A stretch of 64,000 bases of DNA, taken from the NCBI GenBank assembly GCA_003165465.1, contig PLUM01000010.1:50982-114981 (forward strand). The letters are read 5' to 3'. The notes under the pieces are model-generated. The model had not been told where the DNA came from. It saw nothing but the letters and a program-made list of their open reading frames with translations, and did no database searches. Source of the DNA: Acidobacteriota bacterium (GTDB lineage Bacteria; Acidobacteriota; Terriglobia; Acidiferrales; UBA7541). The position numbers and the translations under genes were made by a program. Positions 33,366 through 42,753 of the stretch are shown here, piece after piece. Every line of letters starts with the position of its first letter. Position 1 is the first letter of the stretch.

Positions 33366-34466
33366 ATGAAAGAGACTCCCAATGTTCAAGGTGTTCAAGG
33401 CCAGATTTGCGCGCCTATGCCCCGCGCCCGGCTGTCCTTTCTGGATCGCTACCTGACGCTATGGATTTTTGCCGCGATGGCCATCGGCGTTGGACTCGGG
33501 CACTTCATTCCGCGCATGGCCGATTTTGTGCAACGCTTTCAGTCGGGCGCAACGAACATCCCGATTGCCATTGGGCTGGTGGTCATGATGTATCCTCCGC
33601 TCGCCAAGGTGCAATACGAAAAGTTGGGTGAGGTCTTTCGCAATCGTCGCGTGCTTGGGCTTTCGCTTCTGCAGAACTGGTTCATTGGACCGATCCTGAT
33701 GTTCCTGCTGGCGATTACTTTCCTTCGCGGAGAACCGGCCTACATGCGCGGCCTCATCCTGATTGGGCTGGCGCGCTGCATCGCGATGGTGATTGTCTGG
33801 AACGAATTGGCTTCGGGCGATACCGATTATGCCGCCGGGCTGGTGGCGTTCAACAGCGTCTTCCAGGTGCTTTTCTACAGCGTCTATGCGTGGGCGTTTA
33901 TCACCGTATTTCCCACGTGGTTTGGACTGGAGGGAAGCGTAGTCCATGTGGGAATTGGCCAGATCGCGCAAAGCGTCTTCTTTTATCTGGGCGTGCCGTT
34001 TCTTGCGGGCATTCTCACGCGCTTCGTTTTGTTGCGCGCCAAAGGAGAGGAATGGTATCGCACTCGCTTTATTCCGCGCATCAGCCCCGTGACGCTCGTG
34101 GCCCTGCTGTTCACGATTCTGGTGATGTTCAGCCTCAAGGGCGACCTCATCGTACGTCTCCCGCTTGACGTTCTTCGCGTCGCCTTGCCGCTGCTGATCT
34201 ATTTTGTGCTCATGTTCCTCGCAAGTTTCTGGATGGGGCGCAAGCTGGGCGCGGACTATTCGAAGACGGCGACACTTTCGTTCACTGCGGCGAGCAACAA
34301 TTTTGAGTTGGCGATAGCCGTGGCGGTGGCCGTCTTCGGCCTGAATTCAGGCGAGGCGTTCGTGGGAGTGATCGGCCCGCTCGTGGAAGTGCCCGCGCTG
34401 CTTGGCCTCGTGAACGTGTCGCTCTGGTTTCAGAGGCGCTATTTTTCTCAGTCAGTTCAATCCTGA
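33366..34466 (+). CDS. acr3: ACR3-type arsenite efflux permease
   Basis: A 366-residue membrane protein with ten predicted helices of the ACR3 (BASS superfamily) arsenite:H+ antiporter family. Characteristic segments are [58 protein letters not shown] with the conserved Cys that is required for As(III) transport, and [20 protein letters not shown]. It removes arsenite from the cytoplasm after ArsC or ArsI has produced it. It starts just after arsC and is the last gene of the operon. An N-terminal extension of about 20 residues is unconserved. Confidence 0.94.
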   Translation: MKETPNVQGVQGQICAPMPRARLSFLDRYLTLWIFAAMAIGVGLGHFIPRMADFVQRFQSGATNIPIAIGLVVMMYPPLAKVQYEKLGEVFRNRRVLGLSLLQNWFIGPILMFLLAITFLRGEPAYMRGLILIGLARCIAMVIVWNELASGDTDYAAGLVAFNSVFQVLFYSVYAWAFITVFPTWFGLEGSVVHVGIGQIAQSVFFYLGVPFLAGILTRFVLLRAKGEEWYRTRFIPRISPVTLVALLFTILVMFSLKGDLIVRLPLDVLRVALPLLIYFVLMFLASFWMGRKLGADYSKTATLSFTAASNNFELAIAVAVAVFGLNSGEAFVGVIGPLVEVPALLGLVNVSLWFQRRYFSQSVQS

Positions 34467-34555
34467 TCTGCCATAGCCCGCATTTCTCACCAACAATACG
34501 TATCGCTCTTAAATCGGGAGCAGAGGCTTACACGAAACGGGCATTTACGGTGTGG

Positions 34556-34588
34556 TTGTAGGGGCACGGCAATGCCGTGCCCCTACAA
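34556..34588. repeat. Family D short palindrome (GTAGGGGCACGGCA type), copy 1
   Basis: A near-perfect palindrome TTGTAGGGGCACGGC-A-AT-GCCGTGCCCCTACAA between the convergent acr3 and proA genes. Relatives at 46686 and 58808 share GGGGCACG / CGTGCCCC. Confidence 0.85.
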
Positions 34589-34663
34589 TTTCGACACAGC
34601 CAAGATGTGCAGCGATTCATGGATTTTGTGAGCGATTTCAGCAGGGCTGATGAGAAATGCGGA

Positions 34664-36001
34664 TTAGTCCAATATCGGGCGATGCTTGAACGTGCGCTGG
34701 CCCTTGCTGTAGCTGGCCACCGTTTGACCCTTGCCAAATAGCTTGTACTTGTAAATCGTAAGCCCTTCGAGGCCCACGGGCCCGCGAGCGTGCAATTTGC
34801 CGGTGCTGATCCCGACTTCCGCGCCCAGCCCGTAACGGAAGCCGTCAGAGAATCGCGTGGACGCGTTTTGAAATACGTTGGCTGCGTCCACAAACTCCAT
34901 GAACCGGGACGCGACATCGTGGCTCTCGGTCACGATGGATTCCGTATGCCGCGAGCCGTACCGGTTGATATGTTCGATCGCTTCGTTCACTCCGCCCACA
35001 ACCTTGATCGAGACGATGAGGTCGGAATACTCCTTCTTCCAATCCTCTTCTGTCGCTGCAATCACTTCCTGCCCCTTCGCAATTTCCATCGTCCTCGGGC
35101 AGCCGCGCACCTCGACCCCGGCCTTGCGGAATTCCGCGACCATCGGCGGCAAAAAGACCGGCGCCATATCCTCGTGCACCAGCAAAGTTTCCATGGCATT
35201 GCACACGGCGGGGTATTGAACCTTGGAATCGAACACGACATCGATCGCCTTCAATAAATCCGCGTCGCTGTGCACGTAGACGTGGCAGATGCCTTCGCCA
35301 TGGCCGAGCACGGGGATGCGGCTATTCTCGGTGACGTAGCGGACAAATTCGTTCGATCCGCGCGGCACAATCAAATCGATATCCTCGTGCAGCGTTAGGA
35401 TTTGCGCCACGTCCTCACGCGTATGAATCAGGACTACGGAATCGGCGGGAATATCGGGGAAGATCGCGAGCGCGTCGCGCCAGATCGCGACGAGCACGGC
35501 GTTGGTTTCGGCCGCTTCCGCTCCGCCCTTGAGGCACACCGCGTTGCCTGACTTCAAGGCCAGCGAGGAAATTTGTGGCACGACGTCGGGACGGGACTCG
35601 AACACCACGCCCACCACGCCCAGCGGGCACGATTCCTTATGGAGAATGAGATCGTCGTCCAGCTCCATCGTCGAAAGCCGGCGGTGCAGCGGATCGGGCA
35701 GGCGCGCGACGTCGCGCACGCGCGCGGCCATTTCGGCGATGCCTCGCTCCGAAGTTCGCAATCGCGCAAACATCGCGCGCGATAACTCGCCGCTCTCGAC
35801 GGCTTTTTGCGCCGCCGCGCAATCCTTCGCGTTCGCCGCCAGAATTTCTTCCGCGCGAGCCTCGATCGCGTCGCCCGCGGCAATCAGCGCCTCGTTCCGG
35901 CGCTCGCCGGAAAGCGTCGCCAGGATGTGCGCGGCGCGGCGCGCGCGCTTTATGAGATGGCGAACGTCGTTGGCTTCGGGCTGTTTTTGCACGGTGCTCA
36001 T
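34664..36001 (-). CDS. proA: Gamma-glutamyl phosphate reductase
   Basis: A 445-residue NADPH-dependent reductase making glutamate 5-semialdehyde from gamma-glutamyl phosphate in proline synthesis. Family segments include GVVGVVFESRPDVVPQISSLALKSGNAVCLKGG, PRGSNEFVRYV, the catalytic Cys in VQYPAVCNAMETLLVH, and the C-terminal ASTRFSDGFRYGLGAEVGISTGKLHARGPVGLEGLT. It overlaps proB by ATGA, so the kinase and reductase are translationally coupled, which fits a channelled labile intermediate. The C-terminal tail after KYKL is a little longer than in E. coli ProA. Confidence 0.96.
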   Translation of the reverse strand: MSTVQKQPEANDVRHLIKRARRAAHILATLSGERRNEALIAAGDAIEARAEEILAANAKDCAAAQKAVESGELSRAMFARLRTSERGIAEMAARVRDVARLPDPLHRRLSTMELDDDLILHKESCPLGVVGVVFESRPDVVPQISSLALKSGNAVCLKGGAEAAETNAVLVAIWRDALAIFPDIPADSVVLIHTREDVAQILTLHEDIDLIVPRGSNEFVRYVTENSRIPVLGHGEGICHVYVHSDADLLKAIDVVFDSKVQYPAVCNAMETLLVHEDMAPVFLPPMVAEFRKAGVEVRGCPRTMEIAKGQEVIAATEEDWKKEYSDLIVSIKVVGGVNEAIEHINRYGSRHTESIVTESHDVASRFMEFVDAANVFQNASTRFSDGFRYGLGAEVGISTGKLHARGPVGLEGLTIYKYKLFGKGQTVASYSKGQRTFKHRPILD

Positions 36002-37191
36002 TTTCGGTCCAGCAAAACGATATTATCGCGCTTTACGAGCACGGTTGCACGCTTGTTGCCGCGCTCGCCGGCCTCGTTGCGAGTGTGCGAGCCGTTGCCG
36101 ATCATCCCTTGCGCGTCTCCTCGCGAATAATCCGAAATTCCGCGCGCGAATTCAAGTCCCTCCGCATCCACGATGCTCACGACTTCCGCCGCGTCAAACT
36201 CCCCTTCGACTCCCGTGACGCCCGAAGCCAGCAGGCTCGCCTTGCCTTCCGTGAGCGCCTCGCGCGCGCCCGCGTTGACGATCACGCGCCCGCGAACCCC
36301 CGCGGCATACGCGATCCAGCGCCGCTTGCCTGCCATGCGCGTTTTCGACAGGAAGACCGTGCCTGCCGGCGCTCCGTCAAAAGTTTTTTCGAGCGCATCC
36401 GGCTTCGTTCCATTCGTAATCACCGCCACGCCGCCCGCTTGCATGGCAATTTCCGCCGCTTCCAGCTTCGTCAACATGCCGCCGCGCCCGCCCTCGGAGG
36501 GACCCAGCGCGAGCGCTTTCAATTCCGGCGTAATCTCTTCCACGAGGGGAATCACTTTGGCATCCGGATCGATCGCGCCGGACGGCCCGAGTTGCATCAG
36601 CCCATCCACGTCCGTGAGCAGGACGAGCGCGTCGGCTTCGATGTGGCTCATCACCAGCGCGGCCAGGCGGTCGTTGTCGCTGAAGATGCGCTCGCCCGCG
36701 CGAATGTTCAGGTAGTCCAGCTCGGCGGTCGAGACCGTATCGTTCTCGTTGACGATGGGCAGCACACCCAGCTTCAGCAGCGCTTCCATCGTTTCCCGCA
36801 GATTGGAATACCGCGTGCGATCAACGAAGTCTCCCTCGGTCAAAAGCACTTGCGCGATATCCACGCCGTGCGCCCGGAAAAGTTTTTCATATTCATGCAT
36901 CAATAAGCTTTGTCCGACCGCCGCGCACGCCTGCCGCATCACCATGTCATTCAGCCGGTCGCGATGCAGCCCCAGCCGCCCGCGCCCCAGCCCCACGGCT
37001 CCCGAAGACACCAGTACGATTTGCCGCCCGTCTTTCTTCAGCCGGGCGATGCCCTGGGCAACGGGCTCGAGTTGCGCGACATTAAAATGCCCGTCGCTGC
37101 CCGTCACGATTCCGGTGCCCAGCTTGATGACCGCGCGGCGCGAGGCTCGCAGCCGCTTCTGTTGCTCCGTCTCTGGATTCTGATTTTCCAC
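35998..37191 (-). CDS. proB: Glutamate 5-kinase with PUA domain
   Basis: A 397-residue kinase phosphorylating the gamma-carboxyl of glutamate, the first step to proline. It has the amino acid kinase fold (VIKLGTGIVT, VLVSSGAVGLGRGRLGL, IVNENDTVSTAELD, SDNDRLAALVMSHIEADALVLLTDVDGL, GRGGMLTKLEAAEIAMQAGGVAVITNG) followed by a C-terminal PUA domain from about residue 300 (GRVIVNAGAREALTEGKASLLASGVTGVEGEF). The PUA domain is the full-length bacterial form linked to proline feedback and oligomer state. The N-terminal 15 residues are a charged, unconserved extension. proA follows with an ATGA overlap. Confidence 0.96.
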   Translation of the reverse strand: MENQNPETEQQKRLRASRRAVIKLGTGIVTGSDGHFNVAQLEPVAQGIARLKKDGRQIVLVSSGAVGLGRGRLGLHRDRLNDMVMRQACAAVGQSLLMHEYEKLFRAHGVDIAQVLLTEGDFVDRTRYSNLRETMEALLKLGVLPIVNENDTVSTAELDYLNIRAGERIFSDNDRLAALVMSHIEADALVLLTDVDGLMQLGPSGAIDPDAKVIPLVEEITPELKALALGPSEGGRGGMLTKLEAAEIAMQAGGVAVITNGTKPDALEKTFDGAPAGTVFLSKTRMAGKRRWIAYAAGVRGRVIVNAGAREALTEGKASLLASGVTGVEGEFDAAEVVSIVDAEGLEFARGISDYSRGDAQGMIGNGSHTRNEAGERGNKRATVLVKRDNIVLLDRK

Positions 37192-37304
37192 GGTGTTCTA
37201 CTTTATCATCGAGGAGTGCCCAGACAAAGGCTATGCAGCGTGATCGGCGTTTCTCGATTGAGGAAAGATATTTATTGAATGCAGTACTGCCGAGAATTGG
37301 CTGG

Positions 37305-37700
37305 CTACGGTAACGGGCAATGCCGGGAGATGTGATACCGGTTACGATTGAACCAGCGGTAGCCGCGCCAAAGCAGCCAATTAAATCCCGGCAAGCGGAA
37401 GATTGCATAGAACGGCCACGCCCACCAGATTCTTCGCGCAACAAACAGATAGGCATCGGCCCCGGACTCAATTCCGCCGTCGCGCGTCAATACGAGAATG
37501 TCATCCAGCAATTTCTCTTTCGGACATTTTAAGCTGCCGTCTTCCCAGGCGGATTGCAAATCTTTGATGGAAAATCCGCGTTTCCCGATTATTTTCTCCC
37601 AGGAGTGAACCCAGCGAGAGCAGAACCCGCATCCTCCGTCGTAAAGCACCCAGCCCACGCGAGGGAGCGCCGCATTCGATTCTTGATTCAATTTCGTCAT
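37305..37700 (-). CDS. DCC-family (DUF393) thiol-disulfide oxidoreductase-like protein
   Basis: A 131-residue protein with the DCC signature GWVLYDGGCGFCSRWVHSW (Asp-x-x-Cys-x-x-Cys, residues about 17-35), predicted to be thioredoxin-like. The C-terminal half has the hydrophobic, Trp/Tyr-rich tail ARRIWWAWPFYAIFRLPGFNWLLWRGYRWF common to the family. The catalytic role is unproven for almost all members. The gene lies alone between proB and recR. Confidence 0.85.
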   Translation of the reverse strand: MTKLNQESNAALPRVGWVLYDGGCGFCSRWVHSWEKIIGKRGFSIKDLQSAWEDGSLKCPKEKLLDDILVLTRDGGIESGADAYLFVARRIWWAWPFYAIFRLPGFNWLLWRGYRWFNRNRYHISRHCPLP

Positions 37701-37804
37701 GAAACTTGGTCGCCTCTAAAAACGGTTACCGGAGAGCCGTCGGCAAGGAACGCGGAGTTTGGCGGCCGTTGAAGGATGCGGCCAAGTTCGAGTCAGAGGA
37801 ATTC

Positions 37805-38404
37805 CTACAAATCCCGGCGGCCTTCCATGGCTTTCATCATGGTGACTTCGTCGGCGTATTCGAGATCCGCGCCGACGGGAATTCCGACGCCGATGCGCGT
37901 CACGCGCACGCCGAGCGGCTTCAGGAGTTTTGAGAGATACATGGCCGTCGCCTCGCCCTCGGCGTTCGGGTTCGTGGCGATGATAATTTCCTCGACCCCG
38001 CCGCCCTTGAGCCGTTCGATCAGGCTTTTCAAGTGCAACTGATCGGGGCCGATGCCGCGCAAGGGCGCGAGCGATCCGCCCAGCACGTGATACAAGCCGC
38101 TGTACTGGCGCGTCTTTTCGATGGCCATGATGTTGTGCGGCTCTTCGACCACGCAGATCGTTTTGTGGTTGCGCGTCGAGCCGGTGCAGTACAGGCACGG
38201 GTCCACGTCGGTGATGTTGTTGCACACCGAACAAATTCGCATGTTCAGCTTGGCGTCGCGAATGGCGTCGGCCAGCGCCAGAGCGGTTTCGGAATCGCTG
38301 CGGAGAATATAAAACGCCAGGCGCTGCGCGGTTTTCGCGCCAATGCCGGGCAGATGCTTGAATTGATTGATCAACCGCTCGACGGGTTCGGCGAAATCAG
38401 GCAT
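37805..38404 (-). CDS. recR: Recombination mediator RecR
   Basis: A 199-residue RecR. It contains the N-terminal helix-hairpin-helix ([24 protein letters not shown]), the four-Cys zinc finger [16 protein letters not shown], a Toprim domain ([16 protein letters not shown]...[23 protein letters not shown]) and a C-terminal Walker-B-like segment [22 protein letters not shown]. RecR with RecO loads RecA on SSB-coated gaps. It follows ybaB and dnaX on the same strand, the order conserved in many bacteria. Confidence 0.96.
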   Translation of the reverse strand: MPDFAEPVERLINQFKHLPGIGAKTAQRLAFYILRSDSETALALADAIRDAKLNMRICSVCNNITDVDPCLYCTGSTRNHKTICVVEEPHNIMAIEKTRQYSGLYHVLGGSLAPLRGIGPDQLHLKSLIERLKGGGVEEIIIATNPNAEGEATAMYLSKLLKPLGVRVTRIGVGIPVGADLEYADEVTMMKAMEGRRDL

Positions 38405-38493
38405 GAGAATTGTTCCGTGACGGAGTGATGCGGGACAGGAAATCCGGATTCACTCGCAATGTAGGATTCAAAAACGTTTTCAATGGGAGCGGC

Positions 38494-38820
38494 CTAGAAC
38501 AAGCCGGGAATTTTCAGCCCGGCGATTCCGGGAATTCCGCCCGTCAGGCTTTTCATCTGGTTCGTCAGCTCTTCGTCCACGCGGCGTCCGGCTTCGTTCA
38601 CGGCCGCGCGCACCAGGTCCTGCAGCAATTCCTGATCTTTTCCGTGGAAAACTTCGGGATCGATGCGAATGTCGGTGAGTTGTTTCTGGCCGTTCATCTT
38701 GACGGTGACCATGCCGCCACCGGCCGAGGCTTCCACGTGCACGGTTTCGACCTGCTTCTGCAAGCCCTCCTGCATCTGGCGAAACTGCGTGAGAATTTGC
38801 TGTAGCGCTTTCACTTCCAT
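38494..38820 (-). CDS. YbaB/EbfC-family nucleoid-associated protein
   Basis: A 108-residue DNA-binding protein forming a tweezer-like dimer. Typical parts are the helix LQQILTQFRQMQEGLQKQVETVHVEASAGGGMVTVKMNGQKQLTDIRIDPEVF and DLVRAAVNEAGRRVDEELTNQMKSLTGGI, ending in the Gly/Pro-rich tail GIPGIAGLKIPGLF. It starts three bases after the dnaX stop. Such proteins bind DNA with little specificity and are almost always encoded between dnaX and recR. Confidence 0.94.
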   Translation of the reverse strand: MEVKALQQILTQFRQMQEGLQKQVETVHVEASAGGGMVTVKMNGQKQLTDIRIDPEVFHGKDQELLQDLVRAAVNEAGRRVDEELTNQMKSLTGGIPGIAGLKIPGLF

Positions 38821-38823
38821 GGT

Positions 38824-40641
38824 CTACTCCTCGCCCCGGCGTTTCACGTCGGAAATCCGGCCGCCGAATCGCTCCTGCATCGCGCGCACGATCGGATCCT
38901 GCTCGAACTTAGCGCGCAATTCACTCGTGCCGTTGGAACTCGAAACCGTTTCCGCTGTTACCGGCACGTCCTCCAGTTTAACACAGACGCGCACCGAGTG
39001 GCCGAGGATGCGTGCCGCAATGTTGCGCAAACGTTCCATGGGGTTGCGCGACTGCAACATGTCGGCGAGCGCGCGGCTTTCGGTCGGGAAAAAGAGTCGC
39101 ACTTCTCCGCCGCCAATTTCCCAGCGCGATGCGTGGCTCACGAGTTCGCCCAGGAATTTTTCCTGCGCAATAACCGCGTTCTTGATCGAATCCACTTGCG
39201 CATTGGGCGACCCGTCGCCCGCGCCTGCGGAATTCGCGATCGTGCCGGGCGCCGCAGCCGGAGCGGGCGCCGCGCTCACTCGCTCTGGCTCGGGATTTTC
39301 TTTTTCACGCGCCAAGATGGCGGGCGTCGCAATTTCAGCACGCGGCGTGAAGGCAGGCGCGGACTCGGATGGCATTCTTGCCGGAGCCGCGGCCACTGCC
39401 GCGCCCAGCGATGTTGCGCCGCTAAATGCCGGCGGCGCGCTCGTCCGCGCGGGAGGCGGCGTTGGCGCGGGAGCGCTCGAAGGCCGCGCGGGCGTTGGAG
39501 CCGTGGGCGTTCCGCCCTCCAGGTCGGCAAGCAGTTCTTCGAGCGGCGCGAGGCGCGCGGCATTCACCATGCGCAGCAGGCCCATCTCCAGATGCAGCCG
39601 CGCGTCCGGCTTGCGGCGCAGATCGTCGTCCGTGTGCAACAGGATTTGAAAAAATCGCGTCAGGTCTTCCTCGCCGAATAATTCCGAGGCTTTCTTCAGG
39701 CGCGGCCGCTCGTCGGCCGGAGCAGCGATCAATTCGGAATCCGCGCCGCAAACGCGCGCGACGAGCAGATTGCGAAAATGGCCGATGGCCTCGCGGCAGA
39801 AATGCTGGAGGTTTTGCCCCTCGGCAAGCAAACGGTGCACGAGCGCAAGCACGCGTTCGGCCGAGCGTGTTTCGATCGCGCTGGTCAGCTCATCGAGAGT
39901 TTCTCCGGGGACGACGCCGAGCAGTTCGCGCACCTGCGCGTCCGTGATGCTCGATCCGCAATACGCGCGCGCCTGTTCCAGCAGCGAGAGCCCGTCGCGG
40001 ACGCTTCCCTCGGCGGCGCGAGCCATCACGCCGATGGCGCCCGGCTCGGCCGTCAGATTTTCCTTCGCGCAAATGTCCACGAGTGTGTCCGAAATTTCGG
40101 CGAACGAGAGCGCGCGAAAATGAAAATGCTGCGAGCGCGAACGGATCGTATCGGCAAGATTTTCCGGCTCGGTCGTGGCCATCACGAAAATAACCTTGTC
40201 AGGAGGCTCTTCGAGCGTCTTCAGGAGGGCGTTGGACGCTTCATCCGTAAGCATGTGCGCTTCGTCCAGAATCACGACCTTGTAGCGGCCGCCGGCGGGC
40301 GCGTAGCGCACCATCTCGCGCAGCTCGCGAATCTGGTCGATGCCGCGGTTGGATGCCGCGTCGATTTCGATGACATCGAGAGAATTTCCGAGGCCAATCT
40401 CGCGGCAGGAATCGCAATCGTTGCAGGGTTCCGCGGCGGGTCCCTTCGAGCAGTTGAGAGCCTTGGCCAGAATGCGCGCCGTGGTCGTCTTGCCCACGCC
40501 GCGCGCGCCAGAAAAAATGTAGGCGTGCGCCACGCGCCCGGATTGGATGGCGTTGGACAGCGTGCGCGTGACGTGCTGCTGCCCAACCACGTCGGCGAAC
40601 GTCTGCGGGCGCCACTTTCGCGCGATGACCTGGTAGCTCAT
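38824..40641 (-). CDS. dnaX: DNA polymerase III subunits gamma/tau
   Basis: A 605-residue clamp-loader ATPase. Walker A is ARGVGKTTTARILA (residues about 45-58), the zinc module CSKGPAAEPCNDCDSC follows, then the Walker B region VVILDEAHMLTDEASNALLKTLEEPP with sensor 1 VIFVMATTEPE, and SVRDGLSLLEQA for sensor 2. A proline/alanine-rich linker (residues about 375-475) leads to a tau-type C-terminal domain (EKFLGELVSHASRWEIGGGEVRLFFPTESRALADML). No strong slippery heptamer was found, so a gamma form by frameshifting is not supported. The SRP RNA gene sits just upstream. Confidence 0.95.
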   Translation of the reverse strand: MSYQVIARKWRPQTFADVVGQQHVTRTLSNAIQSGRVAHAYIFSGARGVGKTTTARILAKALNCSKGPAAEPCNDCDSCREIGLGNSLDVIEIDAASNRGIDQIRELREMVRYAPAGGRYKVVILDEAHMLTDEASNALLKTLEEPPDKVIFVMATTEPENLADTIRSRSQHFHFRALSFAEISDTLVDICAKENLTAEPGAIGVMARAAEGSVRDGLSLLEQARAYCGSSITDAQVRELLGVVPGETLDELTSAIETRSAERVLALVHRLLAEGQNLQHFCREAIGHFRNLLVARVCGADSELIAAPADERPRLKKASELFGEEDLTRFFQILLHTDDDLRRKPDARLHLEMGLLRMVNAARLAPLEELLADLEGGTPTAPTPARPSSAPAPTPPPARTSAPPAFSGATSLGAAVAAAPARMPSESAPAFTPRAEIATPAILAREKENPEPERVSAAPAPAAAPGTIANSAGAGDGSPNAQVDSIKNAVIAQEKFLGELVSHASRWEIGGGEVRLFFPTESRALADMLQSRNPMERLRNIAARILGHSVRVCVKLEDVPVTAETVSSSNGTSELRAKFEQDPIVRAMQERFGGRISDVKRRGEE

Positions 40642-40792
40642 GCTTTAGGAGTTCCGCCTTCCCGGGGCGCTTCGTGCTGCAATCCGAAAGCGCAAACTTA
40701 ACACAGAGAACACGGAAAATTACAGGGGGGCACGGAGAAAATCGCCGGTGCGCGCCGCGCCGGAAAAAGTTCCCGGCGCATTTCAGATGAGA

Positions 40793-40896
40793 GGAACTTC
40801 GGGTACTCCGCGGCACACGAAGCGATCCCGGTACCGTTGCTCCCTTCCGGGCCTGGCGGGGTTCGCGGGACTTCGTCGCACGGAGCCCGAAGTTCC
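40793..40896 (-). ncRNA. ffs: Signal recognition particle RNA, bacterial small type
   Basis: On the minus strand the conserved domain IV core reads CAGGCCCGGAAGGGAGCAAC, holding the GGAA-type tetraloop and the asymmetric bulge bound by Ffh. The ends pair as a long stem: GGAACTTCGGGC near the 5' end with the complementary CCCGAAGTTCC at the 3' end (one two-base bulge). The length of about 104 nt is the 4.5S type without an Alu domain. The position beside dnaX matches many bacteria. The exact ends are estimated from the stem. Downstream, GCGCCGG-N9-CCGGCGC could act as a termination hairpin, although no U-run follows. Confidence 0.9.
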
Positions 40897-41070
40897 ACGC
40901 ATCTGCGGTCGCTCCACACGGAAGCGGCTGCAATCGCAGTCTAGCACAGCGGCGCGTTCGAAAAAAGAAGGCCGAATATATTTTGGATTTTTTATTTCCT
41001 GGAAAATACAGCCAGCCGTCTCTATTTTTCGCGAGCAGTTTTCACAGGCTGCAAAAAAAGTTTCCATTCT

Positions 41071-41156
41071 TGTCATTCCGAACGAAGCAAGGAATCTCTC
41101 TTCGCTCTGCGTCCAGGAAAAGGAAAGAGAGATTCCTCGCTTCGCTCGGAATGACA
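41071..41156. repeat. Family E inverted repeat, copy 2
   Basis: TGTCATTCCGAACGAAGCAA and its inverse TTCGCTCGGAATGACA around GGAATCTCTC...GAGAGATTCC. It is closely similar to the copy in the arsenic operon at 32687. It lies in the gap between the metallo-hydrolase gene and ffs, a region otherwise without recognisable genes. Confidence 0.85.
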
Positions 41157-41186
41157 ATCGCGTGGAGCATTTTTCGCGCAGACTGT

Positions 41187-42185
41187 TTACAGCGCCGGGT
41201 AGGCGATTTGAATGAACGCGTCGTTGTTGAAAAAGGCTTTGCCCCAGGCCGGATCGAGATCGTCGAGAGGCTTTGCGGCAACGGCTTCCTGCACGGTCTT
41301 GCCGGAGGATTTTAATTTTTGAAGCCGCTCGCGCACCGTCACAAGCATGTCGCGAAATTTCGTGAGGTCGGCCTTGTTTCCGAGAGGGCCGTGCCCGGGT
41401 ACGATTTTCGTATTGTTGTCGGCCACGGCCAGAAGTTTCGTCGCGCCCGCGATCATGCCGCTGAGGCTGCCGCCCGTTCCAGGATCGATGTAAGGATAGA
41501 TTCCGTTGAAGAAGACGTCGCCTGTTTGCAGAACGTTGCCTTTCTCGAAATGAATATAGATGTCGGAATCCGTGTGCGCAGGAGGGACATGCACGAGCGA
41601 CACGGTTTCACCGTTCATCGTGATCTTGTGGGTCTGCTGAAACGTTTGCTGCGGCAGGGCCTCCGCCGGGGAAGGCGAAAATGTCAGATTCAGCACGGCA
41701 AGCGTGTGGTTTTCCGACATCCGTTTCTTGGTGTTCTCGTGCGCGATCACAGTTGCGCCCGCGGCGCGCAGCGCCGCGTTGTTGTCCGTATGATCGAAAT
41801 GCCAGTGCGTATCGATCACGGTTTTGAGCGGAGCGTTTCCGATTGCCGCGAGAGCGTCCTGGAGATGCGGCCATGCAGGCATGACGAACGTGTCGCCCAT
41901 CAGCTTTCCATCGGCGCCATTCAGCACCACGATGTTCCCGCCAGGCCCGGAGAGCAGCGTAAGCGCGTCCGTAAGTTTTTGCGCCTGGATCGGAATGGCG
42001 CCAAATTGCGCGCGCATGGCGGCGAGTTGCTCGGCCGCGGACGGTTGCTGCGGAAATCCGGGAGCCGCCGCGTGAACCAGCGCCGCGGGGTAGAACCGCG
42101 CCGCCAGCGCGCCGCCCGCCAGGCCCGCCGCCGTTCGCAAAATATCGCGCCGCGAGATGAACTTGATCGTCGGGTTGGATTCCAT
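41187..42185 (-). CDS. Tat-exported metallo-beta-lactamase-fold hydrolase
   Basis: A 332-residue protein with a Tat-type signal (SRRDILRTAAGLAGGALAA), so it is folded before export. The metallo-beta-lactamase motif is DTHWHFDHTDNN (H-x-H-x-D-H, about residues 127-135), followed by further metal ligands HVPPAHTDSD, TGDVFFNG and VPGHGPL. Glyoxalase-II-like and quinone-lactonase-like members share this outline; the substrate is unknown. I chose the ATG before ESNPTIKF with GGAGGA upstream; 25 in-frame codons precede it without signal character. Confidence 0.87.
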   Translation of the reverse strand: MESNPTIKFISRRDILRTAAGLAGGALAARFYPAALVHAAAPGFPQQPSAAEQLAAMRAQFGAIPIQAQKLTDALTLLSGPGGNIVVLNGADGKLMGDTFVMPAWPHLQDALAAIGNAPLKTVIDTHWHFDHTDNNAALRAAGATVIAHENTKKRMSENHTLAVLNLTFSPSPAEALPQQTFQQTHKITMNGETVSLVHVPPAHTDSDIYIHFEKGNVLQTGDVFFNGIYPYIDPGTGGSLSGMIAGATKLLAVADNNTKIVPGHGPLGNKADLTKFRDMLVTVRERLQKLKSSGKTVQEAVAAKPLDDLDPAWGKAFFNNDAFIQIAYPAL

Positions 42186-42370
42186 TGGGAATGCTCCTCC
42201 GTCGGAATAATTTATTTCAATGTCAGGCGGCAATATACTCTTCCCGCCGGCCACATACAATGCCGCGATCCGGTCTTTGTCCTTGGATTATTAGTCCTGC
42301 GTAGGATCAGCGGAATTTGCTCTGCAAAAAATTTGCGAATCCATCGTGCGATTCTGGAGCGCCAAAAAAA

Positions 42371-42463
42371 ACCGGGTCTGAAGACCCGGGCTACAGCAAT
42401 CAGGAGATGTTGTAGCTCGCCTCTTCAGGGGCGGGGACTTCTGTCAGCCCAAGCAACGCGTTC
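42371..42463. repeat. Family A palindromic repeat, copy 3 (opposite orientation)
   Basis: Read on the minus strand: AACGCGTTGC, a short spacer, GTCCCCGCCCCTGAAGAGGC, GAGCTACAACA, a spacer, then GTAGCCCGGGTCTTCAGACCC. It lies in the 568-base gap between the metallo-hydrolase and the next gene; beyond it (42464-42753) no gene or signal was recognised apart from the ribosome site at 42744. Confidence 0.8.
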
Positions 42464-42753
42464 TACTCTTACGAGAAACTTTTGTGCGTCGCGGCATCCG
42501 CTGCGTCGCCAGTTGGTCTGACATTTTTGAGAGTCCGGCCGCCATGTTGCATTTAGAAACACTCCACGAAGAATTACAAGTGCGGGATCAGCACCGCGAA
42601 GTATCATACATCCGGTTCTTACCTCCGCATCCGGTCCGGCAGCGCTCCCGCAGGGCGACGCCGGGCATACAGCGCCAGCGTATCGCCTCACGTCACGAGG
42701 CATTGCCCGCACACGGCCGCACCAGCGGCCGGCGCGACAGGATGGAGGATCCT

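Noticed and set aside
39276-39320. Possible frameshift site giving a short DnaX (gamma) form
   Set aside because: GAAAAAGAAAAT is only A5-G-A4, not a canonical slippery heptamer, and the nearby early stop lies in the frame not reached by a -1 shift.
42484-42753. 90-codon upstream extension of the secreted glycine-rich protein
   Set aside because: Arg/His-rich, no ribosome site, and the signal peptide and GGAGGAT mark the downstream ATG.
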